From positions 16,556-80,555 of the forward strand of contig CAJTFX010000021.1 of assembly GCA_910575555.1 (NCBI GenBank): a DNA stretch of 64,000 nucleotides. The letters are read 5' to 3'. A program made the position numbers and the translations under genes. The notes under the pieces are model-generated. The model saw only the letters and a list, made by a program, of their open reading frames with translations, did not search any database and was not told the origin of the DNA. Within the stretch, counting starts at the first letter, position 1. Each line of letters opens with the position of its first letter. The DNA is from Lachnospiraceae bacterium (lineage in GTDB: Bacteria; Bacillota; Clostridia; Lachnospirales; Lachnospiraceae). Below, one piece after another: positions 9,508-19,563 of the stretch.

Positions 9508-12500
9508 ATGCTTCTACTAAAAGAACGAGAAGGAAAACTGATTCAGGAGCTCAAAGAGCTCATTTACAGCCGGAAATATCCAATCACCCAGTACCGGATG
9601 TTAAAAACTGAGAAACGCTTTGAACCTGCAGAATCAATCAACACCGACAGCTGGGAGCTTATGACAAACCGGCAGCTGTGGGGAGGACACAATGAAACCT
9701 ACTATTTTGAAACGGTGATTACCGTTCCAAAAGAATGTCAGGGAAAAACACTTACATACGAGCTGAGAACCGGACGGGAGGGAGAATGGGACGCCCTCAA
9801 CCCGCAGTTTCTGGCCTATGTGAACGGACACATTGTACAGGGGCTTGACGTCAACCACCGGGAAATCCTTTTAACAGAACAGGCGAAGGCCGGAGAACAA
9901 TACCGGATTCTGCTGTCCGCTTATACGGGAGATCAGAATTTTTCCCTGTTTCTGGATTCCGAATACAAGATCCTGGAACGGGAAGTGGAGCATTATTATT
10001 ATGACATTTCCGTGCCCTATGAGGTGGCAAGGCTTCTGCCTTCAGACAGCCAGGAATATATGGAAATTATTCAATGCCTCAACGAATCCCTGAATCTGCT
10101 TGACTTAAGGAAAAAATATTCTTTGGAATTCTATGACAGCCTTGCACGGGCCCAGGAATATATCACAGAAGAATTTTACAAAAAAAGATGCAGCAAGGCA
10201 AAAGAAACGGTCTGCTGCGTGGGCCATACCCACATAGACTGCGCCTGGCTCTGGACGCTGAAAACCACCCGGGACAAAGCGGTAAGAAGTTTTTCCACCG
10301 TACTGGAGCTTATGAAACGATACCCGGAATACAAGTTTATGTCCAGTCAGCCCCAGCTTTATGATTATGTAAAGAAACACGCGCCGGAAATTTATGTGCA
10401 GATCAAAGAACGGGTCGCAGAGGGACGCTGGGAACCAGAAGGAGGCATGTGGGTGGAGGCAGACTGCAACATCGCCTCCGGCGAGTCGCTGATCCGCCAG
10501 TTTCTCCACGGCCTGCGGTTCTTTGAAGAAGAATTCCAGACAAAAAATGAAATCCTGTGGCTGCCGGATGTGTTCGGCTATTCAGCGGCGCTGCCCCAGA
10601 TTATGAAAAAATGCGGCATCCATTATTTTATGACCACCAAAATCAGCTGGAACGAATTTGACAAAATGCCCTATGACACCTTCCTGTGGGAAGGCATCGA
10701 CGGCACGAAAGTGCTGACGCATTTTTCCCCTTCCCGGGATTATGGAAAAGGCGCCATTGAAGGAAGCGCAGAAACAGAGCATTTTACCACATACAATGCC
10801 ATGCTGAATCCTTCCCAGGTAAAGGGAAACTGGCAGCGTTACAGCCAGAAAGAGCTTCATACCGATACGCTGATGAGCTTCGGATACGGCGACGGAGGCG
10901 GCGGGCCCACAGCAGAGATGCTTGAAAACTGCAAAAGGCTGGAACAGGGCATTCCCGGCAGTCCCAGAGCAAAACAGTCCCATGCCCTGGAATTTTTCCA
11001 AAACCTGGAAAAAACTGTAACGGGAAACCGTTATCTGCCCAAATGGGTGGGCGAACTGTACCTGGAATACCACCGCGGCACTTATACCTCCATGGCCCGG
11101 AACAAAAAATTTAACCGCCAGTCGGAATTCGCCTGTGAAAACCTGGAGTTCTACAGTGTGCTGGCAAAGACGCTGTTTCAGCATCCCTATCCCCAAAAAG
11201 AACTGACGGAATTATGGGAAATCGTGCTGAGAAACCAGTTCCATGATATTCTTCCCGGTTCTTCGATTCTGGAAGTCTATCAGGACTCCTGGAAGGAATA
11301 CGAACACGTATTGTCTTTAACAGAACAGATGACCAAAAAACTCCTGCAGGAAGTGGCCAACCGGGTGGACGCCGGGGAAAATGAGATTGTGCTCTTTAAC
11401 CCCAACCATGCCGGCGGCCCGGCGCCGGTTCTCATTCCTCACGCCTGCTTTGCAAAAGATTCCGGCATGTTTGCTTTGTCTGACGGCCATAGAGAATATC
11501 CCCTTCAGGAAACGGCCGAAGGATATCTGGCGGTTCTGGATGAAATACCAGTCAGAGGATACGGCACATACCGAACCGTGGCAAAGGAATTCCCGGAACA
11601 CAGAATGGTTCATTCTTTACAGGAAATTGACACGCCCTATTTCCATATTGTCCTGAACCAGGCCGGACAGTTCACCAGTATCTATGACAAGGTTAAAAAA
11701 CGGGAAATCATACCGGATGGAACAATTGCCAACCAGATCATCACTTATGAAGATAAGCCCCACAATTTTGACGCCTGGGACATTAACAATTATTATACGG
11801 AAAAATCCTGGGAGGTAAATGAGGTTTCTTCTGCCAAAATCCTGGAAAACGGGCCCATCCGAGCATGCATCCGCATTGAGCGTCCCTATCTGGACTCCAA
11901 AATTGTACAATATCTGTATTTTTATCAGGATTTGTACCGCATTGACATCCGCAATGAAATCGACTGGAAGGAGGAGCAGATCCTTGTCCGGGACTACTTC
12001 CCGGTGGATATCCACACAGATGAAGCCGTATTTGAAATTCAATACGGAAACGTAAAGCGGGCCACACACAGCAACACCATGTGGGATTTTGCCAAATTTG
12101 AGGTCTGCGCCCACAAGTGGCTGGATGTAAGCGAAAACGGGTACGGCGTCAGCATCTTAAATGACTGTAAATACGGCTGCAGCGTAAAAGACGGCATAAT
12201 CGGCCTGACAATGCTGAAATCCCCATTATACCCAAATCCGGAAGCCGACAAAGAGCATCACACATTCTGGTATTCCATCTGCCCTCATGAGGACGACTTC
12301 CGGGCGGGGCATACCGTGGAAAAAGCATATCTGTTTAACAATCCGCTGACGGCAGTTCTAAAACAGAACGCCGGCGGCAGCCTGCCGAAGAAATACTCCT
12401 ATGTAACCGTGCAGGAACAGAATGTCGTCATCGAAACAGTGAAACAGGCAGAACGCTCAGAGCATACCGTGATCCGTCTGTATGAATGCTATAACCGAAG

Positions 12501-12651
12501 ATGCGACATCACGCTGACGGTGGATGCAGATTTTACAGAAGCCTGGGAATCGGATCTGCTGGAGCACCCGGAAACAAAACTTAAGACAGACGGAACTACC
12601 ATATATGCCCGCATCAAACCCTATGAAATTAAAACAATTATCTTAAAATAA
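9508..12651 (+). CDS. GH38 alpha-mannosidase
   Basis: Large retaining alpha-mannosidase, 1047 residues, matching bacterial GH38 enzymes. The zinc-binding and catalytic N-terminal domain begins at about residue 235 with V-G-H-T-H-I-D-C-A-W-L-W, followed by W-E-P-E-G-G-M-W-V-E-A-D-C-N and L-P-D-V-F-G-Y-S-A, in which the Asp is the usual nucleophile. Y-G-D-G-G-G-G-P-T follows, then helical and beta-sandwich domains. No signal peptide is present. Together with GH125 it would strip alpha-mannosides from imported glycans. RBS AAGGAGATTTTTGA precedes the ATG. Confidence 0.95.
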   Translation: MLLLKEREGKLIQELKELIYSRKYPITQYRMLKTEKRFEPAESINTDSWELMTNRQLWGGHNETYYFETVITVPKECQGKTLTYELRTGREGEWDALNPQFLAYVNGHIVQGLDVNHREILLTEQAKAGEQYRILLSAYTGDQNFSLFLDSEYKILEREVEHYYYDISVPYEVARLLPSDSQEYMEIIQCLNESLNLLDLRKKYSLEFYDSLARAQEYITEEFYKKRCSKAKETVCCVGHTHIDCAWLWTLKTTRDKAVRSFSTVLELMKRYPEYKFMSSQPQLYDYVKKHAPEIYVQIKERVAEGRWEPEGGMWVEADCNIASGESLIRQFLHGLRFFEEEFQTKNEILWLPDVFGYSAALPQIMKKCGIHYFMTTKISWNEFDKMPYDTFLWEGIDGTKVLTHFSPSRDYGKGAIEGSAETEHFTTYNAMLNPSQVKGNWQRYSQKELHTDTLMSFGYGDGGGGPTAEMLENCKRLEQGIPGSPRAKQSHALEFFQNLEKTVTGNRYLPKWVGELYLEYHRGTYTSMARNKKFNRQSEFACENLEFYSVLAKTLFQHPYPQKELTELWEIVLRNQFHDILPGSSILEVYQDSWKEYEHVLSLTEQMTKKLLQEVANRVDAGENEIVLFNPNHAGGPAPVLIPHACFAKDSGMFALSDGHREYPLQETAEGYLAVLDEIPVRGYGTYRTVAKEFPEHRMVHSLQEIDTPYFHIVLNQAGQFTSIYDKVKKREIIPDGTIANQIITYEDKPHNFDAWDINNYYTEKSWEVNEVSSAKILENGPIRACIRIERPYLDSKIVQYLYFYQDLYRIDIRNEIDWKEEQILVRDYFPVDIHTDEAVFEIQYGNVKRATHSNTMWDFAKFEVCAHKWLDVSENGYGVSILNDCKYGCSVKDGIIGLTMLKSPLYPNPEADKEHHTFWYSICPHEDDFRAGHTVEKAYLFNNPLTAVLKQNAGGSLPKKYSYVTVQEQNVVIETVKQAERSEHTVIRLYECYNRRCDITLTVDADFTEAWESDLLEHPETKLKTDGTTIYARIKPYEIKTIILK

Positions 12652-12667
12652 GATATGACATTGAGTT

Positions 12668-12717
12668 ATATTACTCCGGCGGCAATATATCCCGGAATTC
12701 TGCAGCCGGAGTAATAT
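12668..12717 (+). terminator. 13-bp perfect stem-loop after the GH38 gene
   Basis: ATATTACTCCGGC (12668-12680) is perfectly complementary to GCCGGAGTAATAT (12705-12717), with a 24-base loop. There is no T run, so it is more likely a 3' stabilising or attenuating structure between the mannosidase and epimerase genes than a full terminator. Confidence 0.55.
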
Positions 12718-12740
12718 CACCTTTAGATCAGGAGTGAAAC

Positions 12741-13988
12741 ATGGAGAAAAAATATATCATTGACACCTTGGAAAACAAAAAATTTATGGCAGAACTCAGA
12801 GAGGATTTACTGCAATTCGGCCATCAGTTTCCATCCCCGGAAGGAGCATCCTACTATCTGGGAGACGACGGCGCGCCATGGAAAGACCGAAACTGCGAAA
12901 CATGGATCACCTGCCGCATGGCCCACGTCTACAGTATCGGAACACTGCTGGGCCATGAAGGCAGCGAAAAACTGGTGGATGCCGCCCTCAAAGGACTTGC
13001 CGGCATCCTGAAGGATAAAGAAAACGGAGGCTGGTATGCGGGAATCACTCCGGACAAGGACATTGTACCGGGAAAACAGTGCTATGCCCATGCCTTTGTG
13101 ATCCTTGCCTCCACCTCCGCGCTTTTGGCCGGGCGGGACGGCGCCTCAGAATTACTGGAAGAAGCCCTTAAGACTTTTGATCAGTATTTCTGGGATGCCG
13201 AACGCAGCCTGACTTTTGACACCGGGAACACGGAGTTTACGGTATTGGACGATTACCGCGGCATTAATGCAAATATGCATACCGTAGAAGCATTCCTTGC
13301 GGCGGCGGATGCAACAGGAAATTCAGAATATCGGAAAAGGGCCGGCCGGATTATCGACCATGTCATCAAGTGGGCCGCTGAGAATCAGGACAGAATACCG
13401 GAGCATTTCACCAAAAACTGGGAAGCCGATCTGAAATGCAACCAGGACAAGCCGGACGATCCCTTCAAGCCTTACGGCGCAACGCCGGGACACGGCATTG
13501 AATGGGCCAGACTGATCAGCCAGTGGGCATGCGCAGAACAGGGCGCAGACAATGCCGGAGCATATATTGAAATGGCCCAACGGCTGTACCGCCGGGCCAT
13601 CCATGACGCATGGAATGCAGACGGCGCGCCGGGCATCGTTTATACCACTGACTGGAACGGAACGCCGGTGGTGCATGACCGCATGCACTGGACACTGGCA
13701 GAAGCCATTAACACTTCCGCCGTGCTGTACAGAATTACCAAAAAACAGGAATATGCCGATGATTACGCCATGTTCCTGCAATATCTGGATGAAACCGTCC
13801 TTGATCACGAAAAAGGCTCCTGGTTCCATCAGCTGGATGAACACAATCAGCTGATGGATACCGTATGGCCGGGAAAATCGGATATTTATCATGCCCTGCA
13901 GGCCACGCTGATCCCCTATCATGCGGTGGATGTGTCAATTGCGGCGGCTGTAAAACAGCATAAGGGAACCCCGGATCTTATGGGATAG
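12741..13988 (+). CDS. AGE-family epimerase/isomerase (mannose-related)
   Basis: A 415-residue (alpha/alpha)6-barrel protein of the N-acylglucosamine 2-epimerase superfamily. Visible family segments are W-I-T-C-R-M-A-H-V-Y-S, G-K-Q-C-Y-A-H-A-F-V-I, N-A-N-M-H-T-V-E-A, and T-P-G-H-G-I-E-W-A-R, with several of the His residues used in catalysis. In this locus it probably converts released mannose to fructose or glucose (mannose isomerase or 2-epimerase); the exact reaction is not decided by the sequence. Cytosolic, last gene of the mannoside operon, RBS AGGAGTGAAAC. Confidence 0.85.
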   Translation: MEKKYIIDTLENKKFMAELREDLLQFGHQFPSPEGASYYLGDDGAPWKDRNCETWITCRMAHVYSIGTLLGHEGSEKLVDAALKGLAGILKDKENGGWYAGITPDKDIVPGKQCYAHAFVILASTSALLAGRDGASELLEEALKTFDQYFWDAERSLTFDTGNTEFTVLDDYRGINANMHTVEAFLAAADATGNSEYRKRAGRIIDHVIKWAAENQDRIPEHFTKNWEADLKCNQDKPDDPFKPYGATPGHGIEWARLISQWACAEQGADNAGAYIEMAQRLYRRAIHDAWNADGAPGIVYTTDWNGTPVVHDRMHWTLAEAINTSAVLYRITKKQEYADDYAMFLQYLDETVLDHEKGSWFHQLDEHNQLMDTVWPGKSDIYHALQATLIPYHAVDVSIAAAVKQHKGTPDLMG

Positions 13989-14008
13989 TGACGGTATAAA
14001 AGATGTGT

Positions 14009-14058
14009 CCGGGAAAGATGCAGTTGAGGTGATTATCTGACAACTGCATCTTTCCCGG
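14009..14058. terminator. 18-bp perfect inverted repeat between convergent genes
   Basis: CCGGGAAAGATGCAGTTG (14009-14026) is exactly complementary to 14041-14058 with a 14-base loop. It lies between the 3' ends of the epimerase and metallopeptidase genes and is symmetrical enough to end transcription from both sides, although neither side has a long T tract. Confidence 0.6.
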
Positions 14059-14152
14059 ATTACTGTATTATCAATGATAATTCTATTACTCCGACAGTTA
14101 AATATCGCAGTAGATTGTGAAACAAAGCGTTCATGTTCCGGAATATACACTT

Positions 14153-17100
14153 TTACTTATTATTTACTTTTACCTTTACTTTTTTGTACAGTCCATTTCG
14201 GGCAATGCAGTATACGGTACAACTGCCGCGTTTTTTCCCTGTAATGACTCCCTGGCCGGAAACCTTTGCAACAGCCGGATTCGATGAGACATAACGCACC
14301 TTTTTCCCGGTTTTGCTCAACTTCTTCCCTGTCACCTGTACATGGAGGCGGACTTTCTTGCCTGACTTCACACTCACATAGGTTTTCTTTGCCGTAATCT
14401 TTGAAGGATTGCCGTATTTTCCACCCGCTGCCGTACTGTAAACCGGCAAAGATTTAGCCAGAACGATTTTCTTCCCTCCAGCTTTTTGATACGCTGTGAC
14501 ATAATATTTATAAGACTTTCCTTTCTTCAGCTTTTTATGCTTCCAGGTATCTGACTTTTTGCTGACCGTCCGAAGGCGTTTATAGGTTCCATTGGATTCT
14601 GCCCCATATATTTCATACCCATCTGCTGATTTCACAGAATTCCAACGGAGTGTATGTGAAGTTTTAGCAGAAGTAACCCTGCAAAGAAGCAATTTGGGCG
14701 TTGTGTTCTTTTTATCCGTTCCAGTATCTGGCTGTTCTGGCTGCTGGGAACCTGTATTTCCTGGCTGTTGGGAACCTGAATCCCCTGTTCCTTCCGGCTG
14801 TTGGAAGCCTGTGCCCCCTGGCTGCTCAGAATCAGCTCCTCCCGGCTGTTGGGAGCCTGAATCCCCTGTTCCTCCCGGCTGCTCAGAATTTGTATCTCCC
14901 GGTGAACCTTCCGATTCTGGCGGTTCTTCCGGTGTTGAGTCAGTTTGGTAGATGGATTCCCTGAAATCCTCTGTCTGGATTAAATATCCTTTAAAAATTT
15001 CCTGTTTCAGACGTTCTACTTCTGTTTCCTGGGCACGGATATTATTAGCGCCGCCCGGCAATACACTGACTTGTACTAAATCGCTTTCCACTGCCTCCTG
15101 CATCAGCAAACGCAGTTTTTCAAAATGATTAATCGTCACAGACTGATTTTTCCACGTAATAGTGACCGGCTTTAATTCATCAAGTTTTTCAATTCTTCTC
15201 TGAAACATCGCTGTCTTAAAATCGGCCATCGTATCATAAGAACCGCCGAATATTTTTTTCAAAACATATTGATCCGACAAAATCGCCTGTTCCGATTGGG
15301 CAGCTTCTTTATACTGATTTGATATATAAGGAACCATACCGCCGTAATATCCGTATTCCCCCAGCAGTTCAAACGCCTGCCGGCGTATCATGAGATCACC
15401 GCTGACCCCGCAGTCATTCTGCACTCCGGCATAGTTAGCGGTAAAGAGCGGCACCACATAATAGCCATTCCTTGCCGCTGTTCCGGTTGTCTGTGTTCCA
15501 TTTACTTCATAGCGGGACGCAATCATGCTTTCACGGATCAGATCATCAATGGTATTCAGCTTCTCTGCCTCATCCAGGGTCAGTTCTCTTACGGAATCCA
15601 GATTATGCCTGGCGCCTTCCTGCCCTTGATTGTACCTTATCTCTGAATCTTCAATCTGCTCAAGCTTGTGGAACCATTTCATTTTCTCTTCTGCGCTTTT
15701 CGTAAGCACAACATCGGCTTCTGCATAATCCAGCGTATAAATGACATCCAGGATGCCCCGCATATAGTTCTGCAGATCTGCTTCGTCCTGAAACCGCTGG
15801 GGCGCGCCATTGTGATACCGGTCGCTGACTGTCAGACGGTCATAAATCAGATTCAGATTAAAAGCAGGCGGATCATTCAGTTCGTAAGGCTCAAACATCC
15901 CCCTTGTAAAAACTTCTGCCAACATGCCGTCCCTTGCGCCATACCCGTTCAGCATCAGTTCCGAAACAAGCATATGCGTCAGTTCATGGGCATAGGTTGC
16001 AAATCCCCGCTCCGTCAATGCTTTTGACGCATAGTAACGGATACGTGTGCCTTCCGCCACGCCATCGGCAAACATATAGGCGCCGTACAAATTCAAAGGG
16101 GTAAAAAATTCCCTGACGCCCCGGGCAGCATTTTCTCCAAATTTATCCGACCATTGAACTGTCGTATCAGGGTCAATTCTAAGACTGTCCAAAACAACAC
16201 GGTTGGATGAGAGCAGCTCTTTGTTTTCCGGCTTTGCAATCCGATGCCAAACATCAATGAAAGCCTTCTGCTGCCTGGCAGCCTGTTCCAGCTGCTGTTG
16301 AAACTGTTCACGCAATTCGCCATAGCGGGCCGGGTCCGTTTCTCTCAAAATCCTGTCTATATAGCAATCCACGATTCCATATGTGATGGTGGCAGAATTT
16401 GCAATCATGTAAATGCTGTCCTCTGATACAGTAAGCAGCGGTAAAATATGGGCACGGAAAGCCACATCCGCAGACAGCCTCCGGTATATTCCAGTTTCTT
16501 TGCTGTCCCAGTCAGATGATTGTTCCAGAATATACGCAGGACTCTCCTGAACAAACCATTCCTCCATGGTTACATCCGGTATCCACTTCTGCCTGTTCTC
16601 TTCCAGAAAACTATCCAACGTTCCGGCATATGTAACTGGCCAGAAAAGCTTTCCATATCCAAAAACATTGGCATTATTGGAAATCTTCAATGTATCGCCC
16701 CCGGCGCCTCCGATCTGTATCAGCCAGTCCAGAACATCTGTGGAAACCCCATAGACACCCGGCTCGTAAAGAAGAACATCCTTAATATTATGTTCTCCCA
16801 TATCGAAGTCATACAGCCGCTCAAGATAGGTCAGTCCCAGCAACAGCTTTTCTTTATTCTGCAGTATTTTATCTGTATAGAAGGCTGCTCCTTTGCTTTT
16901 TGCATCAGCAGCGCCGTCAACCACCCGCCGGATAATTTCTCCTATTTCCGTCTGTACCTCCGCAAATGCCTCCTCCAGAGACATTACCTTTACATTATCC
17001 TGATTTAATTCCTTTATCGCCTGTTCATCGGTGATGTCTGCAGGGCTTTTTCCCTCCCGCCTGGCAATCTCTGTTTTCTTATTCAGCTTTTCCGCTGCGG

Positions 17101-17284
17101 AATACCGGGACGGCGCCAGTAATTCTCCTATAATCTCATCGGTTTCATAATCAATCGCCTGCAGCTCTGCCGCCGTATTCTGACTCACTGTTTCTCCGCA
17201 GCTTGCCGCTGAAGCAGTGATCGCGGGAACAAACAGCGCTGCCATTAAAACTGCCGCAATAACTGCTATTTTAAGATTCTTCAT
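14153..17284 (-). CDS. secreted ZmpA/ZmpB/ZmpC-type zinc endopeptidase with C-terminal adhesion-like domains
   Basis: A 1043-residue exported protein. A signal peptide (K-N-L-K-I-A-V-I-A-A-V-L-M-A-A) ends near residue 27. The zinc motif H-E-L-T-H lies near residue 433, followed by G-A-R-D-G-M-L-A-E-V-F-T-R-G, matching the M26/Zmp arrangement in which the distal Glu is the third ligand. Residues about 778-855 are a Gly/Ser/Pro/Gln repeat linker. Next come a fibronectin-III-like stretch (S-A-D-G-Y-E-I-Y-G) and a bacterial Ig-like domain (S-S-N-P-A-V-A-K-V-S). No LPXTG or membrane anchor is seen, so it may be released or bind the wall non-covalently. M26 relatives cleave host IgA or mucins; the substrate here is unknown. 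RBS AAGAGGAGAAATGTGA. Confidence 0.82.
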   Translation of the reverse strand: MKNLKIAVIAAVLMAALFVPAITASAASCGETVSQNTAAELQAIDYETDEIIGELLAPSRYSAAEKLNKKTEIARREGKSPADITDEQAIKELNQDNVKVMSLEEAFAEVQTEIGEIIRRVVDGAADAKSKGAAFYTDKILQNKEKLLLGLTYLERLYDFDMGEHNIKDVLLYEPGVYGVSTDVLDWLIQIGGAGGDTLKISNNANVFGYGKLFWPVTYAGTLDSFLEENRQKWIPDVTMEEWFVQESPAYILEQSSDWDSKETGIYRRLSADVAFRAHILPLLTVSEDSIYMIANSATITYGIVDCYIDRILRETDPARYGELREQFQQQLEQAARQQKAFIDVWHRIAKPENKELLSSNRVVLDSLRIDPDTTVQWSDKFGENAARGVREFFTPLNLYGAYMFADGVAEGTRIRYYASKALTERGFATYAHELTHMLVSELMLNGYGARDGMLAEVFTRGMFEPYELNDPPAFNLNLIYDRLTVSDRYHNGAPQRFQDEADLQNYMRGILDVIYTLDYAEADVVLTKSAEEKMKWFHKLEQIEDSEIRYNQGQEGARHNLDSVRELTLDEAEKLNTIDDLIRESMIASRYEVNGTQTTGTAARNGYYVVPLFTANYAGVQNDCGVSGDLMIRRQAFELLGEYGYYGGMVPYISNQYKEAAQSEQAILSDQYVLKKIFGGSYDTMADFKTAMFQRRIEKLDELKPVTITWKNQSVTINHFEKLRLLMQEAVESDLVQVSVLPGGANNIRAQETEVERLKQEIFKGYLIQTEDFRESIYQTDSTPEEPPESEGSPGDTNSEQPGGTGDSGSQQPGGADSEQPGGTGFQQPEGTGDSGSQQPGNTGSQQPEQPDTGTDKKNTTPKLLLCRVTSAKTSHTLRWNSVKSADGYEIYGAESNGTYKRLRTVSKKSDTWKHKKLKKGKSYKYYVTAYQKAGGKKIVLAKSLPVYSTAAGGKYGNPSKITAKKTYVSVKSGKKVRLHVQVTGKKLSKTGKKVRYVSSNPAVAKVSGQGVITGKKRGSCTVYCIARNGLYKKVKVKVNNK

Positions 17285-17584
17285 TCACATTTCTCCTCTT
17301 ATCAGCCGATAGCTTTTATTCCCTTCTCAGATTGTTTTTGTGTCTGTTCTTCGTCGTTATTATAACATACATTTTAAATAAATTTGTGAAAAACAGTAAA
17401 TTTATTTTATATAATGTAAAACAGCAGGACTTCATGGAGCGGGCCTTCCGTCCTATAAATCTTATTGAAAATATGCTCTGAGTTATGATATGATTCTCTA
17501 TAGAAGGAAATAGTAAAAACAGCTATCATACAGAATCTTTGCCTGTAAATCCAGGCATTCAAACAGGAAAAGGAGGATGGATTC

Positions 17585-17998
17585 ATGTGGTTTGTATTTG
17601 CCCTGCTGTCAGCCATTTTTGCAGCGTTAACATCAATACTGGCAAAAATAGGAATTGAGGATGTAAATTCTAATCTCGCAACAGCAATCCGAACGGTTGT
17701 GGTTGTACTTATGGCTTGGGGAATGGTGTTCCTGACAAATGCACAGGGCGGTATTTCCAGTATCGGGAAAAAAAGCTGGCTGTTCTTGATCTTATCCGGG
17801 CTGGCTACCGGCGCTTCCTGGCTGTGCTATTATAAGGCCCTCCAAATGGGCGAAGCGTCAAAAGTTGTGCCTGTTGATAAATTAAGTGTTGTCATTACGC
17901 TTGTGCTTGCATTTATCGTTCTGCATGAAAAATTCACGCCAAAATCCATTGCAGGCTGCGTCCTGATTGGCGCAGGAACACTGCTCATGGTTTTATAA
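17585..17998 (+). CDS. small EamA-family (DMT) transporter
   Basis: A 137-residue membrane protein with about five hydrophobic segments and one EamA repeat (A-I-F-A-A-L-T-S-I-L-A-K-I-G near the start; V-V-P-V-D-K-L-S-V-V-I-T-L; L-I-G-A-G-T-L-L-M-V-L at the end). It has half the length of classical ten-helix EamA proteins and probably works as a dimer. Substrate unknown. RBS AAAGGAGGATGGATTC is strong. It is the last clearly chromosomal gene before the mobile region. Confidence 0.85.
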   Translation: MWFVFALLSAIFAALTSILAKIGIEDVNSNLATAIRTVVVVLMAWGMVFLTNAQGGISSIGKKSWLFLILSGLATGASWLCYYKALQMGEASKVVPVDKLSVVITLVLAFIVLHEKFTPKSIAGCVLIGAGTLLMVL

Positions 17999-18074
17999 CA
18001 TGGGATTCCAAAGAAAGAGGCGGAATGAATGAATCGTATGAAATGGCATAAATTCAGCCTGATTCTTTTAGAAT

Positions 18075-18092
18075 CCGTCTATGACGGTTTTG
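18075..18092 (+). terminator. short terminator after the EamA gene
   Basis: CCGTC (18075-18079), TAT loop, GACGG (18083-18087), then TTTTG. The stem is short (5 bp) but is followed directly by T residues. Confidence 0.45.
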
Positions 18093-18167
18093 TATAGCCT
18101 TTCTGCTGCGGTTATAAATTTTTGCTGCGTCTTTCACTTCCTTAATAATATAAAGAATTCTTATACT

Positions 18168-18345
18168 GGCAGGCTGTCCCTCAGGCAGAGCACGCCCCAG
18201 CCCGTTGATGTCAAATAATTGTCACGAACTTTTTTCACTTTTTTAGCAGCCAAAAGTTCGCAAATCCGCATAACTCCGTTAGGGTGATGGAAAGTAGCTG
18301 CTAAGTACAGTAAAAATTGATGGGAAGTTATTGCCAAGTTATTTT
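18168..18345. repeat. 178-bp direct repeat, copy A (left boundary)
   Basis: This block aligns without gaps to 22928-23105; I count about 17 mismatches in 178 positions. Both copies lie immediately downstream of a minus-strand gene (RhuM here, a serine recombinase at copy B). Because copy B runs into the 3' end of a large serine recombinase, the pair may be recombination (att-like) boundaries, with the 4.6 kb between them as one accreted module. Confidence 0.85.
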
Positions 18346-18360
18346 CAAAGCTAAAATCCC

Positions 18361-19374
18361 CTACTCCCCATTATCAATTCCCAACAATAATTTATCAAAA
18401 TCACTTTGATACAACCTATCCTGAATAATTCTATACTTTTCAAATTCACTTTCTGCAAAACTTTTGGCAATTTCAGCAGATACCTTTCCTTTATTTCTCA
18501 ATATTTCTTCCTCATTGAATTCAAGAAATATATCCAGTCTTTTCGCCCAATCTTCCATTGTCATGGGAATCTTCCGCCTCGCCTGTCTTTCTGCATAATC
18601 AAGATACATAGTAACAAACTGGTTTAAATCCTGCAATTCTTCACTCGTCAAATAATTTTTTGCGATACTTACATCTGCTTTCACTATTTTACCCGTTGGG
18701 GCATTTTTCCAGGAGGTCAATCCCATATGCTCTTTTCTATGGTCTGCACGCTCTGCAATTACTTCTGCAGCCGTATGTTGATGGACTGCATAATGCAGCT
18801 TGTTCTGCACCATAGCAAAAAAAACTTTTGAAGTAGCTGCCGTAGGCGAATAGTCCACTGCTGTCGCATAGATATCTGTTATCTTTTGATAAAATTTTCG
18901 CTCACTTGCGCGAATCTCCCTGATCTCATCAAGCAAATGCTCAAAATATTCCTCACCAAATATCTGACCATTTTCAAGACGCTTTTTATCCAGCACATAC
19001 CCTTGAATAGTAAAAGTTTTCAACACTTTCGTTGCCCACTGCCTGAATTGGGTTGCACGAATCGAATTAATTCTATAACCCACAGAGATAATCGCATCAA
19101 GATTATAAAATTTCATCCTATATTTTTTACCATCAGAAGCAGTTGCCGAGGATTTCTCGGTAACTGCTTCTGGACTCAGCTCTCCACTGGCAAAAATATT
19201 TTTCAAATGTAAGCTAATATTATCTGTTGAGCAGTCGAAAAGCTGAGCCATACTCTTTTGTGTCAGCCACACATCTTCATCATGAATCCTGACCTCTATA
19301 CCATCTTCCCCATTCTGTTTTGTAAATACAAGAAAATCAACAGTACTGTTTCTAATCTGAATTTTTTTGTCCAT
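18361..19374 (-). CDS. RhuM-family protein
   Basis: A 337-residue protein of the RhuM family, first named in Salmonella and common in mobile and defence islands; biochemical role unknown. The N-terminal segment with V-W-L-T-Q-K-S-M-A-Q-L-F-D-C-S looks like a DNA-binding fold; K-M/R-K-F-Y-N-L-D-A-I-I-S-V-G-Y-R-I-N-S and A-T-Q-F-R-Q-W-A-T (about residues 88-122) are the family hallmark; V-F-F-A-M-V-Q-N-K-L-H-Y-A follows, and the C-terminus is helical. It sits alone with the HD/ATPase gene between the two direct repeats. RBS AGGTGATTTT. Confidence 0.85.
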   Translation of the reverse strand: MDKKIQIRNSTVDFLVFTKQNGEDGIEVRIHDEDVWLTQKSMAQLFDCSTDNISLHLKNIFASGELSPEAVTEKSSATASDGKKYRMKFYNLDAIISVGYRINSIRATQFRQWATKVLKTFTIQGYVLDKKRLENGQIFGEEYFEHLLDEIREIRASERKFYQKITDIYATAVDYSPTAATSKVFFAMVQNKLHYAVHQHTAAEVIAERADHRKEHMGLTSWKNAPTGKIVKADVSIAKNYLTSEELQDLNQFVTMYLDYAERQARRKIPMTMEDWAKRLDIFLEFNEEEILRNKGKVSAEIAKSFAESEFEKYRIIQDRLYQSDFDKLLLGIDNGE

Positions 19375-19437
19375 AAAATCACCTATCCTTATTGTGGCAG
19401 CTTTATTACTGCTATCTTAATTTTTCTAATCCATAAA

Positions 19438-19563
19438 CTACTTATATCGAAAATTTTCAATAATTTTCTGAACTGCATAAGGCTGCGCATATTTAATACA
19501 GAAATCGCTAATATGTATCACACCTTCTTCGAGGGGTTCAGCCCACATTGCCGGATAGACCAT
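19438..19563 (-). CDS. unrecognised 41-codon open frame
   Basis: An ATG at 19563 opens a 41-residue frame (begins M-V-Y-P-A-M-W-A-E-P) that ends at 19438 between the RhuM and HD/ATPase genes. The same frame is open upstream for about 25 more codons without a good start. Ribosome site is weak and no family is recognised. It may be a real small protein, or the remnant of a longer gene. Confidence 0.25.
   Translation of the reverse strand: MVYPAMWAEPLEEGVIHISDFCIKYAQPYAVQKIIENFRYK

Noticed and set aside
10105..11196. Long minus-strand frames inside the GH38 gene
   Set aside because: Codon-pattern shadows of a strongly supported gene.
14592..14964. Open plus-strand frames rich in Pro/Cys opposite the metallopeptidase linker
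   Set aside because: They are the antisense of the Gly/Ser/Pro/Gln repeat region and have no start signals.
18168..18345. tRNA gene as the integration target at the left boundary
   Set aside because: No cloverleaf or T-loop consensus could be found in or beside the repeat.
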